Below the pieces are notes generated by a model that saw nothing but the letters and a program-made list of their open reading frames with translations, was not told where the DNA came from and did no database searches. From positions 1 through 34,118 of the forward strand of contig CALEMP010000088.1 of the NCBI GenBank assembly GCA_937910685.1: a stretch of 34,118 nucleotides of DNA, read 5' to 3'. Within the stretch, counting starts at the first letter, position 1, and each line of letters starts with the position of its first letter. This document shows, piece after piece, positions 8,590-17,169 of this stretch. The translations under genes and the position numbers were made by a program. Origin of the DNA: an uncultured bacterium (GTDB lineage: Bacteria > Planctomycetota > UBA1135 > GCA-002686595).

Positions 8590-9027
8590 CTAGGAGTTGA
8601 GGGGCTCTTGGGCAAGATCTGCCCTGAGCGCAACATTCGCGTCAAAAATAGAACGCATGGCGGCCGCGTGCCGCTTGCCAGTCTTCCGATCCCGACCGGG
8701 AATCAGAGTCGATTCACTGGAAAAGGGCTGAATATTCCGCGCCACCAGAGCTTCAGTCCGCAACTGATCCAACTCATCGGCCTGCACCTCCACCCGTTTC
8801 ATCAGCTTGACAAGCCGCTGTTCGAGTTTCAGGCTGGGGTCCTTGCGGTCCTGAGGACCAAGAGATCTCGGGGCCTCGCTAGGAACACGCTTTTCGACAG
8901 CAAGCGCCTCAGCGCGAGCCGGGACCAACATCCAGGAACCCTCAGTGGGCTTAGGATGGGGCCTCGAAAGGCTCGCAAGGTCAATGGTATGGATGACCCG
9001 GGAGGGTCCTTTGGGGCGACGAAACAT
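8590..9027 (-). CDS. Small coiled-coil protein, putative partner of the MamK-like actin
   Basis: The protein is 145 residues. The ATG at 9025-9027 follows AGGGG about eight bases upstream. The N-terminal 60 residues are basic and Pro-rich (MFRRPKGPSR, SRPHPKPTEG) and look disordered. Residues about 66-98 form a short charged coil ending DELDQLR. Residues 124-135 read MRSIFDANVALR. The coil and this motif, with nearly the same spacing, recur at the C-terminus of the degenerate GGDEF protein at 1049-2032. I recognise no known family. Its place immediately upstream of the MamK-like actin, on the same strand, suggests co-transcription and a role as filament adaptor or regulator. That is inference from position only. 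There is no signal peptide or membrane segment. Confidence 0.75.
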   Translation of the reverse strand: MFRRPKGPSRVIHTIDLASLSRPHPKPTEGSWMLVPARAEALAVEKRVPSEAPRSLGPQDRKDPSLKLEQRLVKLMKRVEVQADELDQLRTEALVARNIQPFSSESTLIPGRDRKTGKRHAAAMRSIFDANVALRADLAQEPLNS

Positions 9028-9129
9028 GGCAGGTACCCCTAGAGATAGCCTATTTCCCCAATTCTGTGGGGATTCCGGGCAGTTTTCCGCCAGAACAAAC
9101 CGATTCTGCGGCCCCTCTGGCCCCAGGCC

Positions 9130-12100
9130 CTACACGACCGGCGGGCCCGCGGGCCCCGCCTTGGGGTCTGCACCGCGCCCGATGAGCCAGGCCCACGCCT
9201 CCCCCAGGTCCTGCAAAATTAAATACAAGCTCGGCACCAGAATCAAGGAGACCATGGTGGAGAACAGCACCCCGAAGGCCAGGGAAACGGCCATGGGAAT
9301 CAGGAATCGCGCCTGCAGGCTGGTCTCCATCATCAGCGGACTCAAGCCCACAAAGGTCGTCAGAGAGGTCAAGAGGATCGGCCGGAAACGGGTGGCTCCT
9401 GCCTGGGTCACAGCCCGCATCAGGGCCGTTCCCGCCAGCCGCTGACGATTGATCGTATCCACCAGCACCAGGTTGTCGTTGACCACCACACCCGCCAGGG
9501 CAACCATGCCAAACATGGAGAGCACGTTGGCGTCGAGGCCCATGATCAAATGCCCCCAAAAAGCGCCCACGATTCCAAAGGGTATGGCGCTCATGACCAC
9601 CAGAGGTTGCAGATAACTCTTGAAGGGAACCGCCATCAGTGCATAGATCGCAAAGAGTGCGAAGAACGCGCTGCGGACCAAACCAGCCAGAGTGTCCGCC
9701 TGTTCGCGGCGCTCGCCTTCCAGGGACCATGAAAGGCCCGGGTACTTGTCGACGATCTGATCCAGCGCGCCTCCCTGCAACCCGGCCACCACATCCCCCG
9801 GAGTGGTTTGGCCCATGTCGATGTCCGAAGTCACATGCACCGTGCGATGCCGGTCTGTGCGTTGGATCGTAGAGAAACCGCGCCCCTCTTCCACCTCTGC
9901 CACCCGGCCCAGAGGGACTTCCACCCCGCTGGGCAGGCGCACATAAAGGCCCTCCAAATCCGCCAGGCTTTGGCGGTCCTCTGAAGGGTAGCGCACCCAA
10001 ACCTTGACCTCGTCCCGACCGCGCTGCATGCGCTGGACCTCTTCACCAAAAAACGCTTGACGAACTTGCCGCCCAAGACTGGCCTGCCTTACACCTAACG
10101 ACTCGCCCTCGGGAGTGACCTTCAATTGGATTTCGCGCTTGCCCCCGCGAAACGAATCGCTCACATCCAACACCCCGTCGTAGCTGGCCAAAAGAACCCC
10201 CACTTCATCGGCGGCCTTGCGTAAGACGGACAAATCCGGGTGGGTCAATTGAATGTCCACGGCCTTCCCGGCCCCCATAAGTTCGGCGCTGTAGGACAAT
10301 TCCTCGGTACCTGCGATGGGCCCGACTTTCTCCCGCCAAAGCCGCACGAAACGATCACTGGTCCACGCATCTGGACGTTCTTCGGAAACCACCAGGGCCA
10401 CGTGCACCTCGCCCAGGTGAGCTGCCTCGGTCCCCGCCTGCCGCCGCAGAGGATTACGAGACTGAGTGTTGCGCCAGGGCTGGGAGCCTACGGTGGCCAT
10501 CACATGGGCAACGACCCCGTCACCAGCTTCATCAGCAATGGCGATTGCTGCAGACTCGATCCGGCGGATGGCGGCCTCGGTGATGGACCACGGGGTGCCC
10601 ATGGGCATGGTCAACTCACAGGCCACATCGTCCGCAGGCAACTTGGGAAAGAAGCGGAAGGCCAGGGTGCCCGAAGCAATCAGGCCACCGGGCAGAATCG
10701 CCAAGGCGAAAGCCCCGGCTAAAGTCACATAACGCCAACGGAGAGCCAGCTTCAAAGTCGGCTGGTAGAACAAGTCCACCGAGCGCTCCAGGCCTCTGGA
10801 AAACAATCCTTGGAAGCGGCGCCATGCACCAATGACTCCGCCGCGCACCTTCTGGGGCCCCAAGTGTGCCAGGTGAGCCGGCAAGATCAGTTGGCATTCG
10901 ACCAAGGACCACAGCAAAGTCGGCACCACCACCAGGGGGATCACGCGCCAAATTTGGCCGGTGGTTCCCGGCAAACTGGCCAGAGGCCAAAAAGCCGCCA
11001 CACTGCTCAGAACAGCAAAGACCACGGGCACCGCCACTTCGCGAGTTCCCGAAACCACCGCATCTGCGCGGTTTTCACCGGCGGCGATGCGCCTAAAAAT
11101 ACTCTCCCCCACGATGATCGCGTCATCCACAACGATGCCCAAGACCACGATGAAAGCAAACAGGCTAAGCAGGTTGATGGAGACCCCGAGGACTGGCATC
11201 AGAGCCACCGTCCCGAGGAAACTGATCGGAATGCCCAAGCTCACCCAGAATGCAACCCGGGTACGCAGGAACAGGGCCAGCACGACAAACACCGCCAGCA
11301 AACCTTGCCAACCGTTCCTCAGCAGGGTATCGAGACGCCCACGTAAATACCGGGCATCGTCACGCCAAGGGGTGATGGCAACCCCATGGGGCAATTGCCC
11401 ACTTGCACGGACGCGATCGCAATAGGCGCGCACTTCGTCGGCAATCTGGAGGGCGCTTTGATCACCCACCCGATAAACCTGCAACAAAAGGCTGCGTTGA
11501 CCATCGAAACTGGCCTCAAGATCCATGTCCTTGAACCCGTCCTTCACCGTGGCCACGTCCCCAAGCAAGATGCGCGTGCCGTCGGGCCGTGAACGAAGCA
11601 CCAAGGATTCGAACTCTGCACCCTTGTAGGCCTGACTGGTGGATCTCAGCAACACATCCCCCCCATCGGTCTTCAGCACGCCACCAGGCAAATCGATGGA
11701 AGACGAGCGTACGGCCGCAGCGACCTCACCGAGGGTTAAGTCGTAGCGCCTGAGATTCAGTTCGGAAACCTCAATGGAGACCTCATAGGGCCGCGCTGCC
11801 GCCAAGTCCACTTGGGTAATCATGGGCAAACCCAAGATTCCATCACGCAGACGTTCGGTGGCTCCGCGCAAGACCTCCTCGGGCACATCACCACTGATGG
11901 CCACATTGATGACTTGGGCACGGGGCCAAACCTCTTGCACCACGGAACGCTCTGCATCTTGGGGCCAAGACTGAATTGCATCCACACGGGATCGAACTTC
12001 AGACAGGATGCGCTGCACGCTCTCGTCCGGTTCGACTTCCACGGTCACCGCTCCGACCCCTTCGGCCGCACTGGAAGTCAACTTGCGCAGGCCGGGCAGA

Positions 12101-12327
12101 CCCTCAAGCTGCTCCTCGATCTTGCGGCAAATACCCTCCTCCACTTCCTCAGGCGCTGCCCCGGGATAGGGAACGGCGATTTGAATCAGCTTGGGGGAAA
12201 ACTCGGGAAAGACCTCGACCTTGAGACGCGGAATGGCCATCAACCCGGCCCCACAAATCATCAACATCAAGATGTTGGACGCAACGGTGTTGTGGGCAAA
12301 CCATGCGATCAAACCACGGGGCTTCAT
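9130..12327 (-). CDS. RND-family efflux pump, inner-membrane transporter
   Basis: At 1065 residues it is close to the usual AcrB/MexB length. TM1 lies near residues 14-33, followed by the porter domain (FPEFSPKLIQIAVPYPGAAPEEVE), a first membrane block at about 340-480, a second porter domain, and a last membrane block at about 880-1045. The proton-relay pair is present in TM4: GIVVDDAIIVGES, Asp401-Asp402. The second half has VVVNDNLVLVDTINRQR near TM10-11. It exports unknown compounds, driven by proton influx, from the inner membrane or periplasm to an outer-membrane channel. The start codon overlaps the stop of the adaptor gene (ATGA), so translation is coupled. It is the last gene of the three-gene efflux operon. 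Substrate range (drugs versus metal) cannot be read from the sequence. Confidence 0.93.
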   Translation of the reverse strand: MKPRGLIAWFAHNTVASNILMLMICGAGLMAIPRLKVEVFPEFSPKLIQIAVPYPGAAPEEVEEGICRKIEEQLEGLPGLRKLTSSAAEGVGAVTVEVEPDESVQRILSEVRSRVDAIQSWPQDAERSVVQEVWPRAQVINVAISGDVPEEVLRGATERLRDGILGLPMITQVDLAAARPYEVSIEVSELNLRRYDLTLGEVAAAVRSSSIDLPGGVLKTDGGDVLLRSTSQAYKGAEFESLVLRSRPDGTRILLGDVATVKDGFKDMDLEASFDGQRSLLLQVYRVGDQSALQIADEVRAYCDRVRASGQLPHGVAITPWRDDARYLRGRLDTLLRNGWQGLLAVFVVLALFLRTRVAFWVSLGIPISFLGTVALMPVLGVSINLLSLFAFIVVLGIVVDDAIIVGESIFRRIAAGENRADAVVSGTREVAVPVVFAVLSSVAAFWPLASLPGTTGQIWRVIPLVVVPTLLWSLVECQLILPAHLAHLGPQKVRGGVIGAWRRFQGLFSRGLERSVDLFYQPTLKLALRWRYVTLAGAFALAILPGGLIASGTLAFRFFPKLPADDVACELTMPMGTPWSITEAAIRRIESAAIAIADEAGDGVVAHVMATVGSQPWRNTQSRNPLRRQAGTEAAHLGEVHVALVVSEERPDAWTSDRFVRLWREKVGPIAGTEELSYSAELMGAGKAVDIQLTHPDLSVLRKAADEVGVLLASYDGVLDVSDSFRGGKREIQLKVTPEGESLGVRQASLGRQVRQAFFGEEVQRMQRGRDEVKVWVRYPSEDRQSLADLEGLYVRLPSGVEVPLGRVAEVEEGRGFSTIQRTDRHRTVHVTSDIDMGQTTPGDVVAGLQGGALDQIVDKYPGLSWSLEGERREQADTLAGLVRSAFFALFAIYALMAVPFKSYLQPLVVMSAIPFGIVGAFWGHLIMGLDANVLSMFGMVALAGVVVNDNLVLVDTINRQRLAGTALMRAVTQAGATRFRPILLTSLTTFVGLSPLMMETSLQARFLIPMAVSLAFGVLFSTMVSLILVPSLYLILQDLGEAWAWLIGRGADPKAGPAGPPVV

Positions 12328-13511
12328 TGCTCGGTGGCCTCGCCTGGCAGAAGCCGCACCGCCATGCCATTGACAGGATTGCTCAAGGGACTCACGACCA
12401 CGCGCTCCCCAGCTTTCACGCCACTCTTCAATACTGCCTGCTTACGATCCTTCCAGATAATCTCGACCTGCCGCCGTTCCAAGCGGCTCTCTCCCTGCAA
12501 GACCCAAACCTCGTTGCCCGGTCCGATCACCGCCCTGGGCAAAACCACCACATTTGGCAGCACGCGACCGGGAATGCGGGCCTTGACAAAAGCCCCGGCG
12601 AGCAACGGTGGTTGGCCTGAACTCTCAAGGCCATAGGGATCGTGCACTTCAAGCAGCAGCCGTACCATGCGCGAGCGTGGGTCCAATTCCCCATCGATTC
12701 GCGCCAGCTTGGCGGACCACTGGTGCTCTTCGCCCCCCAGGGACATGCGCACGTCAGCGAGGCCAGTCTTGGCAGACTCCTCCGGCTGTAGCCTAAGCCC
12801 TTGGCCCCAGCTCATATCCAACAGGCCCAGGTCTCCATCGCGTACGGGAATCAAAATCTCGGCCACATCAGTGGAAGCTAACTCTGCCAATGAGACCCCG
12901 CGCTGAACCAATTGGCCGAGGCCTGCTTGCAAACGCACCACCCGGGCGTGGAATGGCGCGCGCAGGACGCTGCGCTTGAGTCCCAATTCCGCCCCCATGA
13001 GGCGCGCTTGGGCGGCGGAAAGATGCGCCAGGGCCTGTGCCAATTGAGGTTTACGCAGGGCAAGGTCCGTGGGTGCTTGGACACCAAGCAAGTCCTGCTC
13101 CACCAAAGCCGCTTTGGAGAGGGCATCCTCCTGGGCCAGCATGGCCCGGGCCCCTTCGAGTTCCGCTTGGGCCCCCGCGAGGGTGACCAATAGATCCGCT
13201 TGGTCCAAGCGCACCAATTCCTGGTCCGCTTTCAAAAGGCCACCCTGTAAAAATTCAGGGGCCAGCCAGATGATACGGCCCGCAACTTCAGGCACCAATT
13301 GGGCCAGGCGCCTGGGCCGCACCTGTCCGCTTCCGTTCACCACAGGTTGGAATGGACCACTGATTGCCAGCATGGTCTCTACCAAAGGCGCTTGGGCCGG
13401 GGGAACCGTGCGCTCGGGAGGCTTCTTCATGGCGGCCAAGCCCTTAAAGCCCAGGACTCCCAAGGCGAGAACCAATGTGACCAAGGCCACCTGTGCCAGG
13501 ACTCGTTTCAT
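12324..13511 (-). CDS. RND efflux periplasmic adaptor (HlyD/AcrA-type)
   Basis: The protein is 395 residues with an N-terminal membrane anchor or signal (residues about 4-28, VLAQVALVTLVLALGVLGFKGLAAM). Two half lipoyl-like motifs (QLVPEVAGRIIWLAPEFLQGG and LRAPFHARVVRLQAGLGQLVQRG) flank a Leu/Ala-rich helical hairpin at about 105-170. A beta-barrel and a membrane-proximal domain follow (LPRAVIGPGNEVWVL, VKAGERVVVSPL). This is the standard membrane fusion protein architecture: it bridges the pump and the outer-membrane factor. The ATG at 13509-13511 overlaps the stop of the outer-membrane factor gene (ATGA), and its own stop overlaps the pump ATG in the same way. That implies fixed ratios of the three parts. 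Confidence 0.92.
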   Translation of the reverse strand: MKRVLAQVALVTLVLALGVLGFKGLAAMKKPPERTVPPAQAPLVETMLAISGPFQPVVNGSGQVRPRRLAQLVPEVAGRIIWLAPEFLQGGLLKADQELVRLDQADLLVTLAGAQAELEGARAMLAQEDALSKAALVEQDLLGVQAPTDLALRKPQLAQALAHLSAAQARLMGAELGLKRSVLRAPFHARVVRLQAGLGQLVQRGVSLAELASTDVAEILIPVRDGDLGLLDMSWGQGLRLQPEESAKTGLADVRMSLGGEEHQWSAKLARIDGELDPRSRMVRLLLEVHDPYGLESSGQPPLLAGAFVKARIPGRVLPNVVVLPRAVIGPGNEVWVLQGESRLERRQVEIIWKDRKQAVLKSGVKAGERVVVSPLSNPVNGMAVRLLPGEATEQ

Positions 13512-14977
13512 GGCTGATCCTGGGTAGGGTCCTCAAGCAATTCGTTCAATTGCTCTTCGGGGCCCGTCCCCCCTAGAGCCAACCACAAATCAAGCCGGGT
13601 TTCGAGAGCCGCCCGGCGCGTATGGAGCAACTCGGCCTCGGCCACAAGCCGACCACGGCGCGCGTCCAAGACCACCACGATCCCCACCAACCCGTGGGTG
13701 TACTGTTCTTGGGCGAGGCGCTCAGCCTCCATGAATTCATCTCGCATGCGCTGCAAAGCGCCCAGTCGGGCGTCCACATGTTCACAACGAACCAGAGCAG
13801 ATTCCACTTCACCGCAAGCGCGCAGGACCAGAGCAGCCCAGTCGGCCAAAACCGCCCGGGTCTGGGCATCTTGAATCTTGACTCCCGCCCGTAAGCGGCC
13901 ACCGTCAAAAATCGGTCGGGCCAAGTTCGTGGCAAGGGACCAAACCCCAAAGTCCGAATCGGTCAAATCTCCGGGTTCGTCCGAGGATGCGCCCATGGAT
14001 GCATTCAGAGAAAGTCGCGGATAAAGATCGGCCCGGGCCATTTCCGACCGGGCGGCGGCCGCTTCGGCCTGGGCCCTTGCAGCTTGCAGATCCGGGCGGC
14101 GGCTCAAAATTTCAGCGGGTACGCCAGCGGGTAAGGCCTGCGGGAGGTTGGGAAACGCAGCAGCAGCCTTGAGTTCCCCTGAGGGATAGCGTCCCAACAA
14201 AACTTCCATGGCCCGGGCCGCGAGATCCTGAGCTCCCCTAGCTTCGATCAATACGGCCTGGGCACGAGCGGCGTTGCCCGCAGTCAAACGCAAGTCCAGT
14301 GCCGCGCCGACCCCCGCCTCGAAACGGGTCCGGGCCCACTGTTCGCTTGTCTCCCAAGCGGCAAGAGTTTCTTCGCCCAGTTGAACCTGTTGCCGCGCCT
14401 CAAGCAAGGTGAACCATGCTCGGCAAACCTGTCCCGCGAGGGAAAGACGAGCCCCTTCGAACTCGACCCCGGCGGCGTGGGAATCCGCATCCGCTGCCCG
14501 CGCTCCGGCGCGCACGCGGCCCCAAAGATCCACCTCCCAAGCAGCGGATAAACCCGCGTTCCAACTGGAAGTGGTGCTGGTCAACACCGAGCCACCGATC
14601 CCGGGGATCGGAAGACCAATGTAGTTACGCCGATTGCGCTGAAAATCCAAGGCTCCTTGAACACTGGGATAGAGGCCCGCCCGGGAAATCACCCCGGCGG
14701 CAACCACCGCTTCCAGTCGCTGGGCAGCGGCCAAAAGGGTTTGATTTTGTCCAAGGGCCTCAATGATCAACCCTTCAAGTAAGGGGTCGCCCAATTGCTC
14801 GAGAAATTGAAAAGGCGCGTCCGGATCCTCGCCCAGGGGCGCGGTCCATTCGGCGGGCAGGGGCAGATCAGGGGTAAGCGCCTTAGGCCCGGGCCCTGCA
14901 CAGGCTGCAAGTAAAAGGAACAGCAAACCTGGGCTCTTGGGCCAGCTGCTAGTGGATCGCGGAGGGAGAAGCTGCAA
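13508..14977 (-). CDS. Outer-membrane efflux lipoprotein (NodT/TolC family)
   Basis: The protein is about 489 residues if it starts at the TTG at 14975-14977; a CTG at 14987-14989 is an alternative. No ATG or GTG fits: the frame stays open far upstream to 15715, but that part lies antisense to the SPFH gene and has no sensible sequence. With the TTG, the N-terminus is a lipoprotein signal: Arg and Lys, a LLFLLLAA core, and lipobox LAAC with Cys26. The body has the two outer-membrane efflux repeats, with DPLLEGLIIEALGQNQTLLAAAQRLEA, WEVDLWGRVRAGARAADAD and LSRRPDLQAARAQAEAA, the last of these (SRRPDL) being typical of the NodT class. It forms the outer-membrane channel of the efflux complex. 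It is first in the operon and coupled to the adaptor by ATGA. Confidence 0.88.
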   Translation of the reverse strand: MQLLPPRSTSSWPKSPGLLFLLLAACAGPGPKALTPDLPLPAEWTAPLGEDPDAPFQFLEQLGDPLLEGLIIEALGQNQTLLAAAQRLEAVVAAGVISRAGLYPSVQGALDFQRNRRNYIGLPIPGIGGSVLTSTTSSWNAGLSAAWEVDLWGRVRAGARAADADSHAAGVEFEGARLSLAGQVCRAWFTLLEARQQVQLGEETLAAWETSEQWARTRFEAGVGAALDLRLTAGNAARAQAVLIEARGAQDLAARAMEVLLGRYPSGELKAAAAFPNLPQALPAGVPAEILSRRPDLQAARAQAEAAAARSEMARADLYPRLSLNASMGASSDEPGDLTDSDFGVWSLATNLARPIFDGGRLRAGVKIQDAQTRAVLADWAALVLRACGEVESALVRCEHVDARLGALQRMRDEFMEAERLAQEQYTHGLVGIVVVLDARRGRLVAEAELLHTRRAALETRLDLWLALGGTGPEEQLNELLEDPTQDQP

Positions 14978-15171
14978 GGGAATGGTCAGGGACTGGGGAA
15001 GGGGGCTGCGGTGTCCAAAGAAACCCAGGGGAACTCTGGTTCCAATGGGGCGGCCACCATACGCCCTGGGCGGGGAGCAGCGAGCCTGAATACATGCATT
15101 GGGCCTCACATGCGTAGAATATCCCACGCCATCCTCCAACTCGGGAGCATGGCAAAAAGAAGGCCTCTCAT

Positions 15172-15177
15172 AAGGAG
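15172..15177 (+). promoter_or_regulatory. Strong ribosome binding site of the SPFH gene
   Basis: AAGGAG lies eight bases before the ATG at 15186. It is the clearest Shine-Dalgarno in the window and settles the start of this gene. The divergent 208-base region 14978-15185 must also hold the leftward efflux promoter; I see no confident -35/-10 pair for either direction. Confidence 0.75.
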
Positions 15178-15185
15178 CAAATAAC

Positions 15186-16304
15186 ATGGGTGTAATGGAT
15201 TGGTTCAAACAGGGCACGTCGGAAATGATGGTCGCTCGACCGGATGGCGCAAAAGCCCAAGTGGTCTGGAAGCACCCAGACCCCACCATCCCCACCATGT
15301 CCCAACTAACCGTGGAAGCGGACGAAGTGGCTCTGTTCTTCAGAGACGGCAAGGTGGTGGGCACCCTCAAGCCGGGCCGCCACACCCTCGACACTTCGAA
15401 CATCCCCTTCTTCTCGAACTTGGTGGACAGTTTCACCGGGGGCAACGTGCTCATCAGCGAGGTGTTTTTCGTCAACACCCGTGAACACGTAGGAGCTCGC
15501 TTCGGCGGGCGCATCGGCCATGTGGAAGATCCTAAATCCGGCGTTCCGGTAGAGACACTCGTGCACGGGGAATTCAGCTTCCGGGTGGTGGATCCCGAAC
15601 GACTGGTGGTCGGCTTGGTGGGCATGGGCCGGGCCGAGTCCTTCACGGTCAAGTCTTGGCTTAAAGAACAGGTGCTCAAGGTCATGCGTGACCGGGTTGC
15701 TGAAACTTTGGTCAAACGTAAGTGGCCCCTGCTGGATGTGACCAGCGGCGCCTACACCGAAGAGTTGGAACAGGAAGTGCTCGCCGGACTCGACGCCCAT
15801 GTGTCCCCCTACGGCTTGACCATCGTTCGGCTCGGCAACTTTGTGGTGGGCATGGACGAGGACGATGCCGAGCACCTCAAGACCCTTTACAGGGACGCGG
15901 CCTACCTACGCACCGTCGGCGGCGTGGCCAACTACCAGCGCTTTGCAGCCGGCAAGGCCTATATGGGCGCGGGTGAAGGCATGGCCGCCGGGGCCATGGG
16001 CGGTGGCGGAGAAGGCGGCGGCGGCGGCGGCAACTTAGCCGCGGGCGCCAGCTTGGGCATTGGCCTCGGCATGGCCCAAATGTTGATCCGCGACAATCAG
16101 GGGGGCGAAACCCTTGCCCCGGTAACCGCCGGAGTGGTCTGCGGCGCTTGTCAAACCAGCGTGGCCCCGGGCAAATTCTGCAGCCAATGCGGAGGAAGCC
16201 TCAAGCCCCCGGTGGCCGCAAGCCCCCTCGCCTGCGGTGGATGCGGCGAGGCCATGGCTCCCGATGCAAAGTTCTGTCCGTCCTGCGGGCAATCCCGCGG
16301 CTGA
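15186..16304 (+). CDS. SPFH-domain protein with C-terminal double zinc ribbon (YdjI-like)
   Basis: The protein is 372 residues. Residues about 20-250 form an SPFH/prohibitin-like domain of the 'virion core protein'/YdjI type: MSQLTVEADEVALFFRDGKVVGTLKPGRHTL in outline, SEVFFVNTRE, and a helical end LKTLYRDAAYLRTVGG. A Gly/Ala hinge follows (about 258-300), including six consecutive GGC codons at 16014-16031. The C-terminus carries two zinc ribbons: Cys319/322/332/335 and Cys350/353/364/367. Bacillus YdjI has the same plan and, as I recall, works in membrane stress with PspA/LiaH-type partners. No PspA gene is seen here. There is no signal peptide, so it is likely cytoplasmic and membrane-associated. 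It is divergent from the efflux operon. Its stop abuts the stop of the convergent gene with no gap. Confidence 0.87.
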   Translation: MGVMDWFKQGTSEMMVARPDGAKAQVVWKHPDPTIPTMSQLTVEADEVALFFRDGKVVGTLKPGRHTLDTSNIPFFSNLVDSFTGGNVLISEVFFVNTREHVGARFGGRIGHVEDPKSGVPVETLVHGEFSFRVVDPERLVVGLVGMGRAESFTVKSWLKEQVLKVMRDRVAETLVKRKWPLLDVTSGAYTEELEQEVLAGLDAHVSPYGLTIVRLGNFVVGMDEDDAEHLKTLYRDAAYLRTVGGVANYQRFAAGKAYMGAGEGMAAGAMGGGGEGGGGGGNLAAGASLGIGLGMAQMLIRDNQGGETLAPVTAGVVCGACQTSVAPGKFCSQCGGSLKPPVAASPLACGGCGEAMAPDAKFCPSCGQSRG

Positions 16305-17135
16305 TCACCAGCCCGCGCCGTAGGGGTCCGGTTCAGGCCAACCCAGATATAGGGCTCCCCCACCAAGGGCGAGGGCCAACACAAGGCGTAGGGCTGCGGC
16401 CCCGCGCCATGTGGGCAAAGGAATGCACAAGAGCCCAACGGCTCCAGCCAAGAGGAATGCCGAGAGAGCCGGCGTCGACGCATAAAGCACCCCGTTGATC
16501 ACGAGCCCTCCGGCGCCCAGGGCCAGAGGCCAGGCCAAGGCCCCCATCGCCTCAATCTCACCCGCCCGCAGACAAGAGACCGCGCTGGCCCCCACGCCAA
16601 TCCCAAGGCAACCGAGCAGCAGGGCACTGGCTCCGCTGGACTGCCCCACCAGCAGTGCGCAGATCACCAACAGTGCCAACAGCCCCGTGGGTAACCACCA
16701 ACGCTCTTCTTGGCGGGGAAGCCGCAGTTGCAAGGCGGCGGCGAGAGTCATCAACAGGAAAGCCAGCCCACCGAGGCGCAACAGCGCCTGGGAATCGGCC
16801 CAGTGACGGGTGCGGTAGGGCTCGAGCCCCAGCCAAATCCAAAGCCCGATTCCAGCCAAGGCCATCGCCAGTCCAATCCTTCGGCTCCGAACGGAAATGG
16901 CGAAGGCGGCCAAGGGCATACAAACCACCAGGAATCCGGAGGCGTCCACAGGAGGCCACATGGGCAGCTGCCCATGCAAGCTCCGGTAGCCTCCCAAAAC
17001 AGCCAAGGGCAGGGCAAGCCCCACCGCCAGACTCCGGGGAAGAAGCGCTTTACAACGTCCGGAGAATGGGAGCTCTGCCAGGAGCAGAGCAAGGCTCGCC
17101 CCGAGGGCGCCCATGAACAGTGTGGTGAGTTCCAT
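16305..17135 (-). CDS. Multi-spanning membrane protein of unknown function
   Basis: The protein is 276 residues, almost entirely hydrophobic, with about eight or nine predicted membrane segments. It starts at MELTTLFMGALGASLALLLAEL and ends in LALALGGGALYLGWPEPDPYGAGW. Charged residues cluster in short loops (for example RSRRIG and RLPRQEERWW). I see no conserved motif that names a family. It follows yceI by 34 bases on the same strand, so the pair is probably co-transcribed. YceI-family genes are often paired with a membrane protein (cytochrome b561-like), but this protein lacks an obvious pattern of haem-binding His. Its stop (TCA on the plus strand at 16305-16307) directly follows the stop of the SPFH gene, forming TGATCA. 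Confidence 0.7.
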   Translation of the reverse strand: MELTTLFMGALGASLALLLAELPFSGRCKALLPRSLAVGLALPLAVLGGYRSLHGQLPMWPPVDASGFLVVCMPLAAFAISVRSRRIGLAMALAGIGLWIWLGLEPYRTRHWADSQALLRLGGLAFLLMTLAAALQLRLPRQEERWWLPTGLLALLVICALLVGQSSGASALLLGCLGIGVGASAVSCLRAGEIEAMGALAWPLALGAGGLVINGVLYASTPALSAFLLAGAVGLLCIPLPTWRGAAALRLVLALALGGGALYLGWPEPDPYGAGW

Positions 17136-17169
17136 GGTTCAGTTGGACAATCCCTGCGAGGCCCAAGGG

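Noticed and set aside
7433..9027. Part of a magnetosome island
   Set aside because: Only the actin resembles a magnetosome protein; the genes around it are efflux, SPFH and dehydrogenase functions.
9050..10000. Long open frame on the minus strand overlapping the RND pump
   Set aside because: It is a Gly/Arg/Pro-rich shadow frame caused by high GC; the overlapping pump frame has full family motifs.
14978..15715. Upstream extension of the outer-membrane efflux gene to a 735-residue ORF
   Set aside because: The extra residues lie antisense to the well-supported SPFH gene and its ribosome site, have no sensible composition, and would put some 240 residues before the lipobox.
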